A stretch of 64,000 nucleotides of DNA from Petrosia ficiformis (Eukaryota; Porifera; Demospongiae; Haplosclerida; Petrosiidae). The stretch is from assembly GCA_947044365.1 (NCBI GenBank), contig OX345648.1:2316501-2380500 (forward strand), given 5' to 3'. Made by a program: the position numbers and the translations under genes. This document shows, piece by piece, positions 1 to 9,000 of the stretch. Below the pieces are notes generated by a model. It was not told the DNA's origin. It made no database searches and saw nothing but the letters and a program-made list of their open reading frames with translations. The first letter of the stretch is position 1; each line of letters begins with the position of its first letter.

Positions 1-252
1 TATGAATGGAGAAATATCTCAATTTGGAAGGCAGCTCATAATGTATATGCTATGCGTACTCTTCTCAAGATTCTTGTTCCAAAACCACAAGAGCACTCTG
101 AAACGATGGGATTTGGTTGTGTTGATTTATCAACAATTTTCCCATCTTATCGTACTAGAAGTGATGTTAAAACTCTTGTTTCAACCTTAGCTATGGATAA
201 AATACATCTTACATTGCAACACTTCTATCGTAAACAGAACACATTGATATGA
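1..252 (+). CDS. 3' end of an unidentified gene (last exon, partial)
   Basis: A frame open from the first base runs 83 codons to a TGA at 250-252. It begins YEWRNISIWKAAHNVYAMR and ends FYRKQNTLI. The upstream part lies outside the window, so neither a start nor a splice acceptor can be seen. The peptide looks like ordinary soluble, partly helical coding sequence (W, R, K and L well spaced, no low complexity), and the base composition changes to AT-rich non-coding DNA right after the stop. I do not recognise the family; a helical-repeat protein is only a guess. The ATG codons inside this stretch are internal methionines. Being coding is likely; the function is unknown. Confidence 0.5.
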   Translation, partial: YEWRNISIWKAAHNVYAMRTLLKILVPKPQEHSETMGFGCVDLSTIFPSYRTRSDVKTLVSTLAMDKIHLTLQHFYRKQNTLI

Positions 253-481
253 CTTACCCCCACATATAGACACAATGTCCGTTACTTAACTATCATTTTA
301 TATTTATGCATTTATTACAGACTTAGGATTAGTATTTGTTGTTTTTTTTAAAATACACTTTTAGAGTATTTATATTCGCATTTAAAGTATACATGATTAC
401 ATGTAGTTGTCAAAGTATTTCCAAAACAAAAAAATGTTTTTAAAATTCTTAATGCGACAGACACATGTTCGGAAAACAATT
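251..481. other. AT-rich spacer, no feature seen
   Basis: Non-coding AT-rich DNA between the terminal exon and the first tRNA-like repeat. No gene or repeat is recognised. Confidence 0.5.
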
Positions 482-553
482 GGATCAGCTAGGGTTTGAA
501 CACAGGACCTTCTGATTGCTAGTCAGATGCTCTATCATCTGAACTACTGGAGC
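482..553 (-). repeat. tRNA-like sequence (tRNA-derived repeat), inverted copy
   Basis: On the minus strand there is a D-arm (GTTC-loop-GAGC), an anticodon arm TCTGA-CTAGCAA-TCAGA (loop triplet AGC) and a T-arm with TTCAAAC. The 5' part GCTCCAG does not pair properly with the 3' part CTGATCC, so the acceptor stem is broken. This is a tRNA-derived repeat or pseudogene, not a working tRNA. It faces a second copy at 728-791, with related flanks (ggttgaggaaga / tcttccttaact) between them. Confidence 0.6.
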
Positions 554-727
554 CAGGTTGAGGAAGAGCATTTCATACTGCTATGTATGTCCAGTTCTGA
601 GGAATTGGTCTTACCAGTAGACTTCGAAAGTTCAAACTGAACATGCATAGCAGTTGTCCTGTAGTGGTATTTGCCTGGCCCTTTAAATAGTAGACATTTT
701 TTCTTTGACATGTTCTTCCTTAACTTG

Positions 728-791
728 GCTCCAGTAGCTCAGATGATAGAGCATCTGACTAGCATCAGAAGGTCCTGGGTTCATACCCAGA
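728..791 (+). repeat. tRNA-like sequence (tRNA-derived repeat), direct copy
   Basis: Same tRNA-like unit as at 482-553 in the opposite orientation: GCTCCAG, D-arm GCTC...GAGC, anticodon arm TCTGA...TCAGA (one base missing from the loop), and T-arm CTGGG-TTCATAC-CCCAG. The 3' acceptor strand is replaced by GTTTTTC. The A-box and B-box (internal Pol III promoter) regions are preserved. A third copy lies at about 5067-5120 on the minus strand. Confidence 0.6.
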
Positions 792-1257
792 GTTTTTCTA
801 GACATATGTCTCTCTCTTTATTTCCTCGTCTTACCACATAGTCATTTAATTGAAATACTTCACATTTTTATAGCAAATATGGGGGACAGTGACCTTACTG
901 CCATTCCTACTCCTCTGTCTATTCCAGTATACAATAGTCTGGTGTTTGCCATCCAATTTGCATACATATGCAAGCACATCTGGATGAGATGCAATTGAGA
1001 TGAGATGCAATTGAGATGACCGGGGCTAAGTGTATATTGTAGTGTACTCATACACTAATTCTTCCTACATATATACCATGATGATTTGATATAACTTTAG
1101 CACTGTAAAAACGAACTGGTTACTTTAACCCTATTTGGTTACAGGAGTTTCAATGCTGAATATTGATATACTTGTGAGGTATAAATTATTGTAAATTTTT
1201 TCAATTATCTGTGGAGAACAAAGTTATCTGTTGAACAAGATATATAGAGAAAAAAAC

Positions 1258-1678
1258 ATCCCTATATTTGCTTTGTGATGACTATGTATTAAGCATTGCT
1301 GATGGCACTAGTGTCTCTACCTTTCTGTGTACTCCTGGGGCCTGAAGACGTAAGTGTAAGCCTAATTGCAGTCTAAATACACAGATGTCTGATGAACTGA
1401 CTGAGGTACTCCTTCAAGGTTCTAAATGATGACTTCCTCGTGTCTGAAACTCAACAACTTATCATACTTACTTGTTAAAGATTCTTGCATAATATCTATA
1501 CTGTTTCTCTGCTATATACAACAGTTATTAGCAGTTTTACATCCATTCTGAATCTTCCTGGCTGGTCTGTAGCTCAAACGCGCGTTCTTTTACGCGCCAC
1601 GCCCATTAATTGACCGAGCCCCCCCCCCCGGGAATGACGCAACTTCCTTAACTACGTATAGTCGCGCAAGTGACACAA

Positions 1679-1726
<48 letters not shown>

Positions 1727-1755
1727 TAAACCCCGTGGAAAGCAATTATAGGGAT
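1258..1755. mobile_element. MITE, ATCCCTATGATTGCTTT family (copy 1)
   Basis: Imperfect terminal inverted repeats: ATCCCTATATTTGCTTT at the left and GGAAAGCAATTATAGGGAT at the right. It contains the family core GCTGGTCTGTAGCTCAAACG and CATTAATTGACCGAGCCCC, followed by a (TA)n tract. Other copies or ends lie at about 7870-7990, 8122-8445, 23901-24265, 33430-33490, 33565-33600, 57127-57340 and 62238-62911. No coding capacity is seen in this copy. Confidence 0.7.
1681..1722. repeat. (TA)n microsatellite
   Basis: Uninterrupted AT dinucleotide run inside the MITE at 1258-1755. Confidence 0.95.
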
Positions 1756-1856
1756 GGCCCTACGGGCCATAAAAATTCCACAATTTTGTACTAAACAAAT
1801 AACTAATAGCAAATAGAATTTTGTGTGTATATAAATAAATATATATACATGTATAT

Positions 1857-1864
1857 ATATATTA

Positions 1865-1927
<63 letters not shown>
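1857..1927. repeat. (TA)n microsatellite
   Basis: Long AT dinucleotide run in the left arm of the inverted repeat. Its Ile-Tyr translation is not a gene. Confidence 0.95.
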
Positions 1928-1929
<2 letters not shown>

Positions 1930-2128
1930 ATAGTTAACAGAAACATCAAAGAGCCGACGGGGCGTATATATGGCATATATCCCCGACCACAGGGCAGTTA
2001 TACAACCGCAGGGAAGTTATACAACCACATCAAAGTTCGTTCACGCGTACAGCAGGGATATATGGGATTTTCAGGTCCGTTGTCAATATTCCTTATGCGC
2101 ATGCGTAGAAATTATATAAGCGGTTGAT

Positions 2129-3097
2129 TTGAAAATGCCAGTGCCCTATCAACTAGACCTGCGATTGCGAGTTGTGTGGCTTTATCTTGCCCACAGACAT
2201 GATTTTAAGACTATAGCTTCTCTTCTAAACATTTCAGATCGTACAGTGAGGCGATATATTGATCTGTTTGTGAATACTGGTGAAGTTGAACCAAGACCTC
2301 ACAAGAATGGACCTTCAAAGCTTGTAGATACATTTGAACAGGTATTTCTTCTTCAGTGTATTTTAGAAAATCCTGGAATATTTCTGCATGAAATAAAGTT
2401 TAAACTATATGAACTATTTGGAGTAGAAGTGAGTGCATCAACTATATGTAGAACACTCCACTACATGGGATGTAGTCGCCAGAAGATGCATTTGGTAGCC
2501 CTACAACAGTCTGATGTTCTCAGAGGCAAGTTTATGGCAGATATTTCTGTCTATGATCCTAATATGTTGGTATGGCTAGATGAGAGTGGATTTGATAAAA
2601 GAAATGCAGTTCGTAAGTATGGATATAGCATTCGGGGAATTCCTCTCTGTGATCAACGTTTGTTGATTAGGGGCACTAGATATACAGCCATTCCCATTGT
2701 CTCACTGGAAGGTGTCCATGATGTGTATTTATCTGAGGGAACAACAAATGGTGACAGATTTGCTCATTTTGTGAGAAATTACTTACTACCCATCTTACTA
2801 CCTTTCAATGGTATTAATCCAAGATCAGTTTGCATAATGGACAATGCAAGTATTCATCATGTTGAGGAAGTAAAGGATTTGATTGAAGCATTTGGTGCTA
2901 AGTTAATTTTTTTGCCTCCTTACTCCCCTGACCTCAATCTTGTGGAAGGAATTTTCAGCCAAACAAAAAGCATCATAAAGGAAAATTATAGATTGTTCGA
3001 AGCATGTATTGCAGTAAGACCGCTTCTTTCAATGGCTTTTGAAATGGTCTCTGTAAATGATTGCTATGGTCATATTAAATGTTGTGGATATATATAA
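2129..3097 (+). CDS. IS630/Tc1-mariner-like transposase, intact DD34E
   Basis: A 322-residue protein without introns that would cut and join transposon ends at TA sites. Residues about 1-65 form a helix-turn-helix DNA-binding region (LNISDRTVRRYIDLF), and residues 75-125 look like a second helical DNA-binding part. The catalytic DDE domain has D151 in WLDESGFD, D238 in IMDNASIHH and E273 in PPYSPDLNLVEGIFS. D238 and E273 are separated by 34 residues (DD34E), the spacing of Tc1-like enzymes. The length is normal for the family and there is no stop or frameshift, so this copy could be active or recently so. The ATG follows the left terminal repeat by about 40 bp. I am confident about the family; activity is inference. 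Confidence 0.85.
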   Translation: MKMPVPYQLDLRLRVVWLYLAHRHDFKTIASLLNISDRTVRRYIDLFVNTGEVEPRPHKNGPSKLVDTFEQVFLLQCILENPGIFLHEIKFKLYELFGVEVSASTICRTLHYMGCSRQKMHLVALQQSDVLRGKFMADISVYDPNMLVWLDESGFDKRNAVRKYGYSIRGIPLCDQRLLIRGTRYTAIPIVSLEGVHDVYLSEGTTNGDRFAHFVRNYLLPILLPFNGINPRSVCIMDNASIHHVEEVKDLIEAFGAKLIFLPPYSPDLNLVEGIFSQTKSIIKENYRLFEACIAVRPLLSMAFEMVSVNDCYGHIKCCGYI

Positions 3098-3229
3098 CAA
3101 TTCTTGATGATACACTGTTTTACTGACAATAAAATTACATGTCCAACTCATTAAGTTTGCACAATCATTGTGATTATAATTATATGAGTATGATAATGAA
3201 AACTGATTATGATTATGAAAAAAAATTAA

Positions 3230-4193
3230 TTATGATAACTTTTTTAGCATTTTCAGAATCACTGCTTTTTCTGAATTATATTCACCAGTTGACAACACAC
3301 CAGATTCTAGAAGGTTTTTAATATCTGAGAGTTGTTTATAACATTTCGTGCGACTGTCTATCAGTTTAGCAGGACTATTCATTGTTGAACCACTGCCAGA
3401 TGATTGTGGTATAAGTACAGAGGTTAGTTCAGTAAGAGCACGAGATACAGTTTCACCAGTTGAAATACTTTTCAGATGCGGTACCACCACCAGCTCGAAG
3501 AAACATAGTTGTTGCTGGAGGATTATCTCTGCTGGTATGAACCCCAGCTGAACACATTTCAGCCCATATTCTGTACTGCATGGGAGTGTAAGTAGCATCA
3601 TATTTTGTTTTCAATTCCTTTATTGTCTCATCAACCAGGTCTTCTCTCTCCTGAGATTTCCTCCTCTTTTTCTTGATGCTTTGAACTTCTTCTAATTCAT
3701 CATCTGAACTCAATTCCTTAATAGTTTTCTTGTTACCCACTTTTTTTAAGCCATCACACCAAAGAATTACATTTGTCCCTTTCTGTATGTTACTCCAAAC
3801 CTCAGATAGATCCTCTCTACTTCGTAAGTACACAGCACTACTCCCTTGCAAGTATCCAATATCAAAATTAGAGCAAATTTCATCACCCAATTGGGTCTTT
3901 ATGATACCCTTCAGGTTTTCAACAGATGATGAATTAATGTTCCTCAGAGTAAACATTTCACTATCCTTTTTATTACTTCTGGAGCAAACTTTAATGAGCA
4001 CTTTTTCAATCACAGGCTGTGGCCTGAGAGGTGTAACCACGACTCCTCCTCCTCCTCGTATAGGGCCAGGTATTTGAACAGTACTGAGAGCATGTGGTCC
4101 ATTGTGGACAGTTACAGAATTTGAGACTGTACCAGAGACTAAACCTAATCCTCCAAGCGCAATTTTCATCTTATCACCTCGACCTTCAGACAT
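3230..4193 (-). pseudogene. Second transposon gene, PB1/ubiquitin-fold-like, probably frameshifted
   Basis: Read from an ATG at 4193, about 95 bp inside the right terminal repeat. Residues 1-60 are Gly/Val/Pro-rich. Residues about 60-150 resemble a PB1-like/ubiquitin fold (EKVLIKVCSRSN, FTLRNINSSSVENLKG, DIGYLQGSSAVYLRS, VILWCDGL). Residues 155-190 are acidic and then basic (SSDDELEEVQ, KKKRRKSQERE), probably a nuclear signal, followed by TYTPMQYRIWAEM. The frame stops at 3453, while the overlapping frame ending at 3230 (SISTGETVSRALTELTSVLI to KMLKKLS) looks like the natural continuation. A one-base slip near 3460-3500, at a GGT repeat, would explain this. It may be an accessory factor for the transposase. 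The PB1 assignment is tentative. Confidence 0.5.
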
Positions 4194-4561
4194 TTCTACA
4201 CGTTTAGTTATATACTACATGTGTACATATACATGTACAAGGCAAGCAGGTAACCAAAGTGCTCATGCGCAAAATAACTATTAAAGATTGACAACGGACC
4301 TGAAAATCCCTGTATCATCCCTGGTATGACGTCATGCACATGCTCAGTCGATCTAGTCACCAAAAGTCTACAGAGAATGAAGGCTATGTCGACAAGTAAA
4401 CACTCAAAAGAAGCTCTCTTTGTCTCTTAAAAAAAAAGAACCAATAATTGGGCGTTTCTCCCAGGAACTATTCGCCCCATATCGCTGAAAGTGTAAGGTG
4501 TGTTAGCCTGTTACTCGTGTCCATTGTCCTGTTCTTCTTTGATGTTTCTGTTAGCTATAGA

Positions 4562-4688
4562 ATATACCATGGCTTCTCGGTATATATGGTGAATATAAGA
4601 CCCTCGCACCTCGATATTGGCCCTCGGCTTCGCCTCGGGCCAATATGTTGGTGCTCGGGTCTGCCTTAAATCCCTCGAAGCCATGGTA

Positions 4689-4692
<4 letters not shown>
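4562..4692. mobile_element. Short GC-rich foldback element
   Basis: Inverted ends ATACCATGGCTTCTCG and CGAAGCCATGGTAT enclose a palindromic core (ACCTCGATATTGGCCCTCGG / CCTCGGGCCAATATGTTGGT). It can fold into one long hairpin. No coding capacity. It stands out by GC content against AT-rich surroundings. Confidence 0.6.
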
Positions 4693-4721
<29 letters not shown>

Positions 4722-5167
4722 AATTATATATACACAAATATTTTAATTTGTTATTTGTTATACATGCAAGTACAAAGTTGTGGAATTTGTCAACAAATAA
4801 CTTTGTTCTCCACAGATAATTGAAAAAATTTACAATAATTTATACCTCACAAGCATAATATTTATTATCAATACAGCATTAAAACTCCTGTGACCAAATA
4901 AGGGTTCAAATAACCTATTAATTTTTACAGTGAATGTTGATAAAAAGTTCAAATAATTGAAAAATTCACTGTACAGGTAGTCTAAATTTTGTTTGCTAAG
5001 TATTTCAATTAAATGACTATTGAGTAAGACGAGGGAATACAAAAAAGAGACATATGTCTAGAAAACTCTGGGTATGAACCCAGGACCTTCTGATTGCTAG
5101 TCAGATGCTCTATCATCTGAAATGTGAAACTACTGGAAATCCGGTAGTTCTACTGGATGACGGAGTT

Positions 5168-5218
5168 CTATTAGACCCTTTCCGCTTTGTTTAGAGTAGG
5201 GGCTGGCTACGCGAGACT
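5168..5218. mobile_element. Solo end of a hairpin-TIR transposon
   Basis: On the minus strand it reads AGTCTCGCGTAGCCAGCCCC followed by a spacer and AGGGTCTA. This is the same AGTCTCGC-plus-hairpin arrangement as the element at 30895-31483. No partner end was found nearby, so it is a truncated remnant. Confidence 0.55.
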
Positions 5219-5267
5219 ATAAGAGGGTGGGACTGGTTCCAAGTGTATGTGGGAATGTTGTAAAACT

Positions 5268-5661
5268 ATTGTTGCACGTATTTAGCAATTTGCCTATACA
5301 TGTATTTCATAATCCAAATGCCTATATGCAGATCCGATCCGATATTGTCCATGTGAAATATATAGTTGTATTTATCTAGTTTACAACTATTCACACATGG
5401 TATAATGTTAATTATTCTATTGTTTATGTGCTCTACATTCAGCCCAAAGTACATGTACATGTAGTTACTTGTATTCAGCCTTGGTTGCACATATCTTCAG
5501 ACTGAACTTGTGCTGTTTAACAATTGTATCTACAAAACCTGAAAAATATTGTGTAAGCTGTATAGGCAATGCAGTTGCCTATACCGATACTCTGCCTATA
5601 TCTTCAATATAGACACCTATTCAGATCCCTATTCTAGTATAGGTGCAACTCTATGTAAAAC
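5268..5661. mobile_element. MITE, TTGCACCTATA family (copy upstream of Rheb)
   Basis: The ends resemble the inverted repeat (A)TTGCACGTA...TATAGGTGCAACTCTA. The interior (GCAATTTGCCTATA, TATTTATCTAGTTTACAACT, CATTCAGCCCAAAGTACATG, CAGTTGCCTATACCGATACT) recurs at 50436-50805 and, more diverged, at about 9150-9500. A family relative sits at 13006-13374. Non-coding. Confidence 0.6.
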
Positions 5662-6033
5662 GTAATGTGCTTCTTCTATATTTAAAAATCCTCAGCTTGA
5701 CACTACTCATAATATAGTGTGGAAGTGGAAACATCTCCTCCACACCTTCTCCCTGTATCAACCAACATACATACGGATACCACACCAATCCTATACATCT
5801 TACTGGGACATTTATGATCTAAGAAAGAGTGAAAAAACTGCTTTGGCACTTGTCTTTACGTTGGTTAATAAGGAAGACAACAGCCACTTCTGATTTCACA
5901 CAACCACGTGTTTCCACGTGTTCTTAATTAATTAAGTGACCACGCCCAGGCTGTTGAAGTTGACACACCTACTTCAGTCAACTTTTTTACTCATGAACCC
6001 ACTCTCCCTTAAATCTACCTTTACCAACACATC

Positions 6034-9000
6034 ATGCCACCAAAATCTAGAAGAGTCGCCATCATGGGCTACAGAGCCGTTGGTAAGTCAATGTTTGGAG
6101 ATGTTATTGAACCGAGACCATTGTGTACATTATCTTTTAGGGAAATCATCTTTAACTATTCAATTTGTGGATAATCATTTCGTTGACTCATATGAACCAA
6201 CTATTGAGAACAGTGAGTAGATGTAATACAAATGTATATGCATGATAATTATTGCTAAATAATTAGACCAAGGAATTTTGGGCATTCCTGTTTCTAAAGA
6301 TAGGCAATGCTAATTATTGTTTTCGATGATGTCGGCTTGAAAATAAAAATGAGGGCCAAAAGCAGCTTTATGTAGAACCAGATCAAGTGCTCATAGTTAA
6401 TTGTATTTACTCTACTGTATGTTTTAATTGACATATCAAAAACATATCAAAAATTCATTATAAGGTTTTTAGTCCAAAAAAAAAACTAAGCTGCTTTTTA
6501 CAAAAGAACTGGAAGTAGTCACTATAGTCTAGTTTTGTTTGCAAAAGCATGAAGTATTTTAAGAGAACGTTTGTACTGTTTTCGAAATACAAGAATTACA
6601 AATCAAAGAGAAGAAAAGAAGACTAATAAATAATTTATGGAATGTGTTTGTTGTGTATACATGACTTATACATTCACTGTTCCTATGTAATGTAATAAAG
6701 AATGGCTTTAAAATGATGTTCCAGTTTTGATCACAGTAAAGCATCAGAAACCACATTATAGTCAACATAGCTTCAGTGGATTAGGAAGGAAATGATCAAC
6801 ACTATATAAGCTACCTGTACCCAATTATTATTGTACATAAAACTGTTAACATATTGTTAGCCTCTTTCATTGTACATCTCTTTCTTGTGTTTATTTATCC
6901 AACACTTTATTCTTTGATTTTTCACTCTTTTTGTATTCTTTTGTTTCTATGTATAGCCTTTGAGAAGAACTTGGTTTATAAAGGACAGGACTATTTAGTA
7001 CAGTTAGTAGATACAGCAGGACAGGTAATGTTGATATGTACATGTAGTGTAGTATTACTTAAAAGGGTGGAAGATATAATTATAACACTAATATTCAGCT
7101 AACAAATGCTTGGATAACTAATTCATGGATAACTACACAATGTAATTCATGTATCAGTATATACTGCAGAGCTCCTTTGTGTACCACATCCATGTATACC
7201 CTTGTGTTTATTGTTTCCTGCTGCAGTACAGAATTAAATTCATTTTCTACTGACTGAAATTGTTGGTACTATGTAGTATGTACACAAACAAAATTGAATC
7301 TGTTATTTATGTATTTACTGTATATAGTACTCCCCTTTCCCATATCTTATCAATGCATCTGAATTTGTCTTTAAACCCGTTTATACTGAAAATTTGTGTC
7401 TGTTTAGATGAACTATTGGTCTTTCTTAATGTTACATTTTAGCTAAATTGAAAACTAGAGCTCTCAAATATAAGTCCATGTATGCATTTTCAATGTTTAT
7501 ACATGTACATGTACATGTAAACTTGTTAAGCTATCATAACACTTCACTAGAGATTAATAGTACTGTACGTCCTCTCTTATACATGTAGATGTACATGTAA
7601 AGTATAATATGGTCTCCTGTATATACAGTATGTGGTCTCCTATATGTAGTATATATAGTATATGCTTTTGTTCGTGTGAGTATCTCATGTAGAACAATAC
7701 ATTGTTTTTTTGATTATAATAATAATGATGACCTTGAAATTAATTTACATGACCATAGTACAACTGTACATATACTTGGTTTTGTTACCATAGCAACCAT
7801 ATTAATAAGCCAGTATACTGTAACTAACTAATACATGTACATTGCTACAGTGGTTTGAAGTGTAGTAGCATTTTTATGGGCCATAGGACTATCCCTGTTA
7901 TTGTTTTCCAACAGGTTCATTATATATATACTTGTGTCATGTACATGTAGTTAGGAAATTTTAGGAAATTCGTCGATTGATGTCCATGGTATATAAAAGA
8001 ATGCAAGCTCATGGTTCACACTAGCAGGAAGAGGCAGCACTTAAACTAAAGTACAACTAATAATACCTGTTGTAACTATTACAAGACAAGAAAAACAAGA
8101 TATAATCATTGAGAAAAAGGTATCCCTGTAGTTGTTATTTGGATTATATCACGTTTTAAAACTTTGTGCAGAACATATTGCAGCTAGTACATCTATTACA
8201 TGTAATTCCAGTTTCTACGTTATCTACAAATACAAAAGCAACTCTCTACCTGCTGGTCTGTAGAGCTTGAGAGCCATGGAGTGTGTGTTCTATTACCTGC
8301 CATACCCATTAATTGACCGAACCCCAAAGATAATGCAATGTGTTCAACTAAGACACAAACACACCCATATATATATATACATGTATATATATAATAATAT
8401 ATATATGCATGTACAGTGATCCCATTGGAAAGCAATCATAGTGATTTGCTGCAGACCATAACAAATAAGGTTGTTGGTTTTAGACAACAGAAAATCATCC
8501 AAACACAAAGCAGTCATAGGGATGCATTTTTCTCCATATATCTTGTTTGGTTCATTACTCTGCCTTCTATTGGAGTCCAGCAAATTAGTTCAAGTTTGGT
8601 TCAGTCTTTTTGGCTCTCAATTGTATTCAATTTCTAATAAAGGTAGTTGAATTACAATGTACATTTGAAAGTAAGAATTTCATCAAATTAATTGTATTTT
8701 ACTGGTAGTATAAACCAAATCAAACATAATAAATTTTCACTTCTCCACATAATAATTAGAACATTGAAACATAATCTTATGTAACAAAACTCTATTAGCA
8801 AAACATGGTGACTTTAACTAAATTTAAAACTTAGTGAGCTTAAAATTAACTGTAACTTATCATTGTTATCATTACTACTGAAATTACATAGCAACGGTGT
8901 TTTATGAAAGGTTTACTATATATAGTTCACAGATCAAACAAAGACCACTTCCTGGGGCAAACATAGACCATGTCCTGTATATATAAATTATATTGTATCA

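Larger units (their letters stand above)
2064..4310. mobile_element. Complete Tc1/mariner-IS630-like DNA transposon
   Basis: Bounded by a perfect 24-bp inverted repeat (2064-2087 and 4287-4310), beginning GGGATTTTCAGG and ending GTTGTCAAT; weaker similarity (TATGCGC / CATGCGC) continues inward. TA dinucleotides lie just outside each end (2061-2062 and 4313-4314), as expected for TA-targeting elements, but the spacing differs by one base, so the exact duplication is unclear. Inside are two convergent genes: the transposase at 2129-3097 (+) and a second protein at 4193-3230 (-). Tc1/mariner elements normally carry only one gene, so the second is notable. The element lies inside the tRNA-ended inverted repeat. 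Confidence 0.75.
728..5120. repeat. Large inverted repeat with tRNA-like ends
   Basis: The left arm (728-1235, resuming at about 1773-1925) matches the reverse complement of the right arm (about 4700-5120). Shared landmarks read outward from the interior: TTCCACAA-TTTGTACT, the CTGTGGAGAACAAAGTTAT block, GTGAGGTATAAATTATTGT, CATTTAATTGAAATACTT, TCTAGACATATGTCTC and the tRNA-like unit. The left arm has about 190 bp missing from the right arm, and it is interrupted at about 1240-1770 by a MITE. The interior holds the Tc1-like element at 2064-4310. Either this is a foldback transposon invaded twice, or an inverted duplication of a repeat. Confidence 0.6.

Noticed and set aside
1825..2127. 100-codon frame rich in Ile-Tyr
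   Set aside because: It is the translation of a (TA)n microsatellite.
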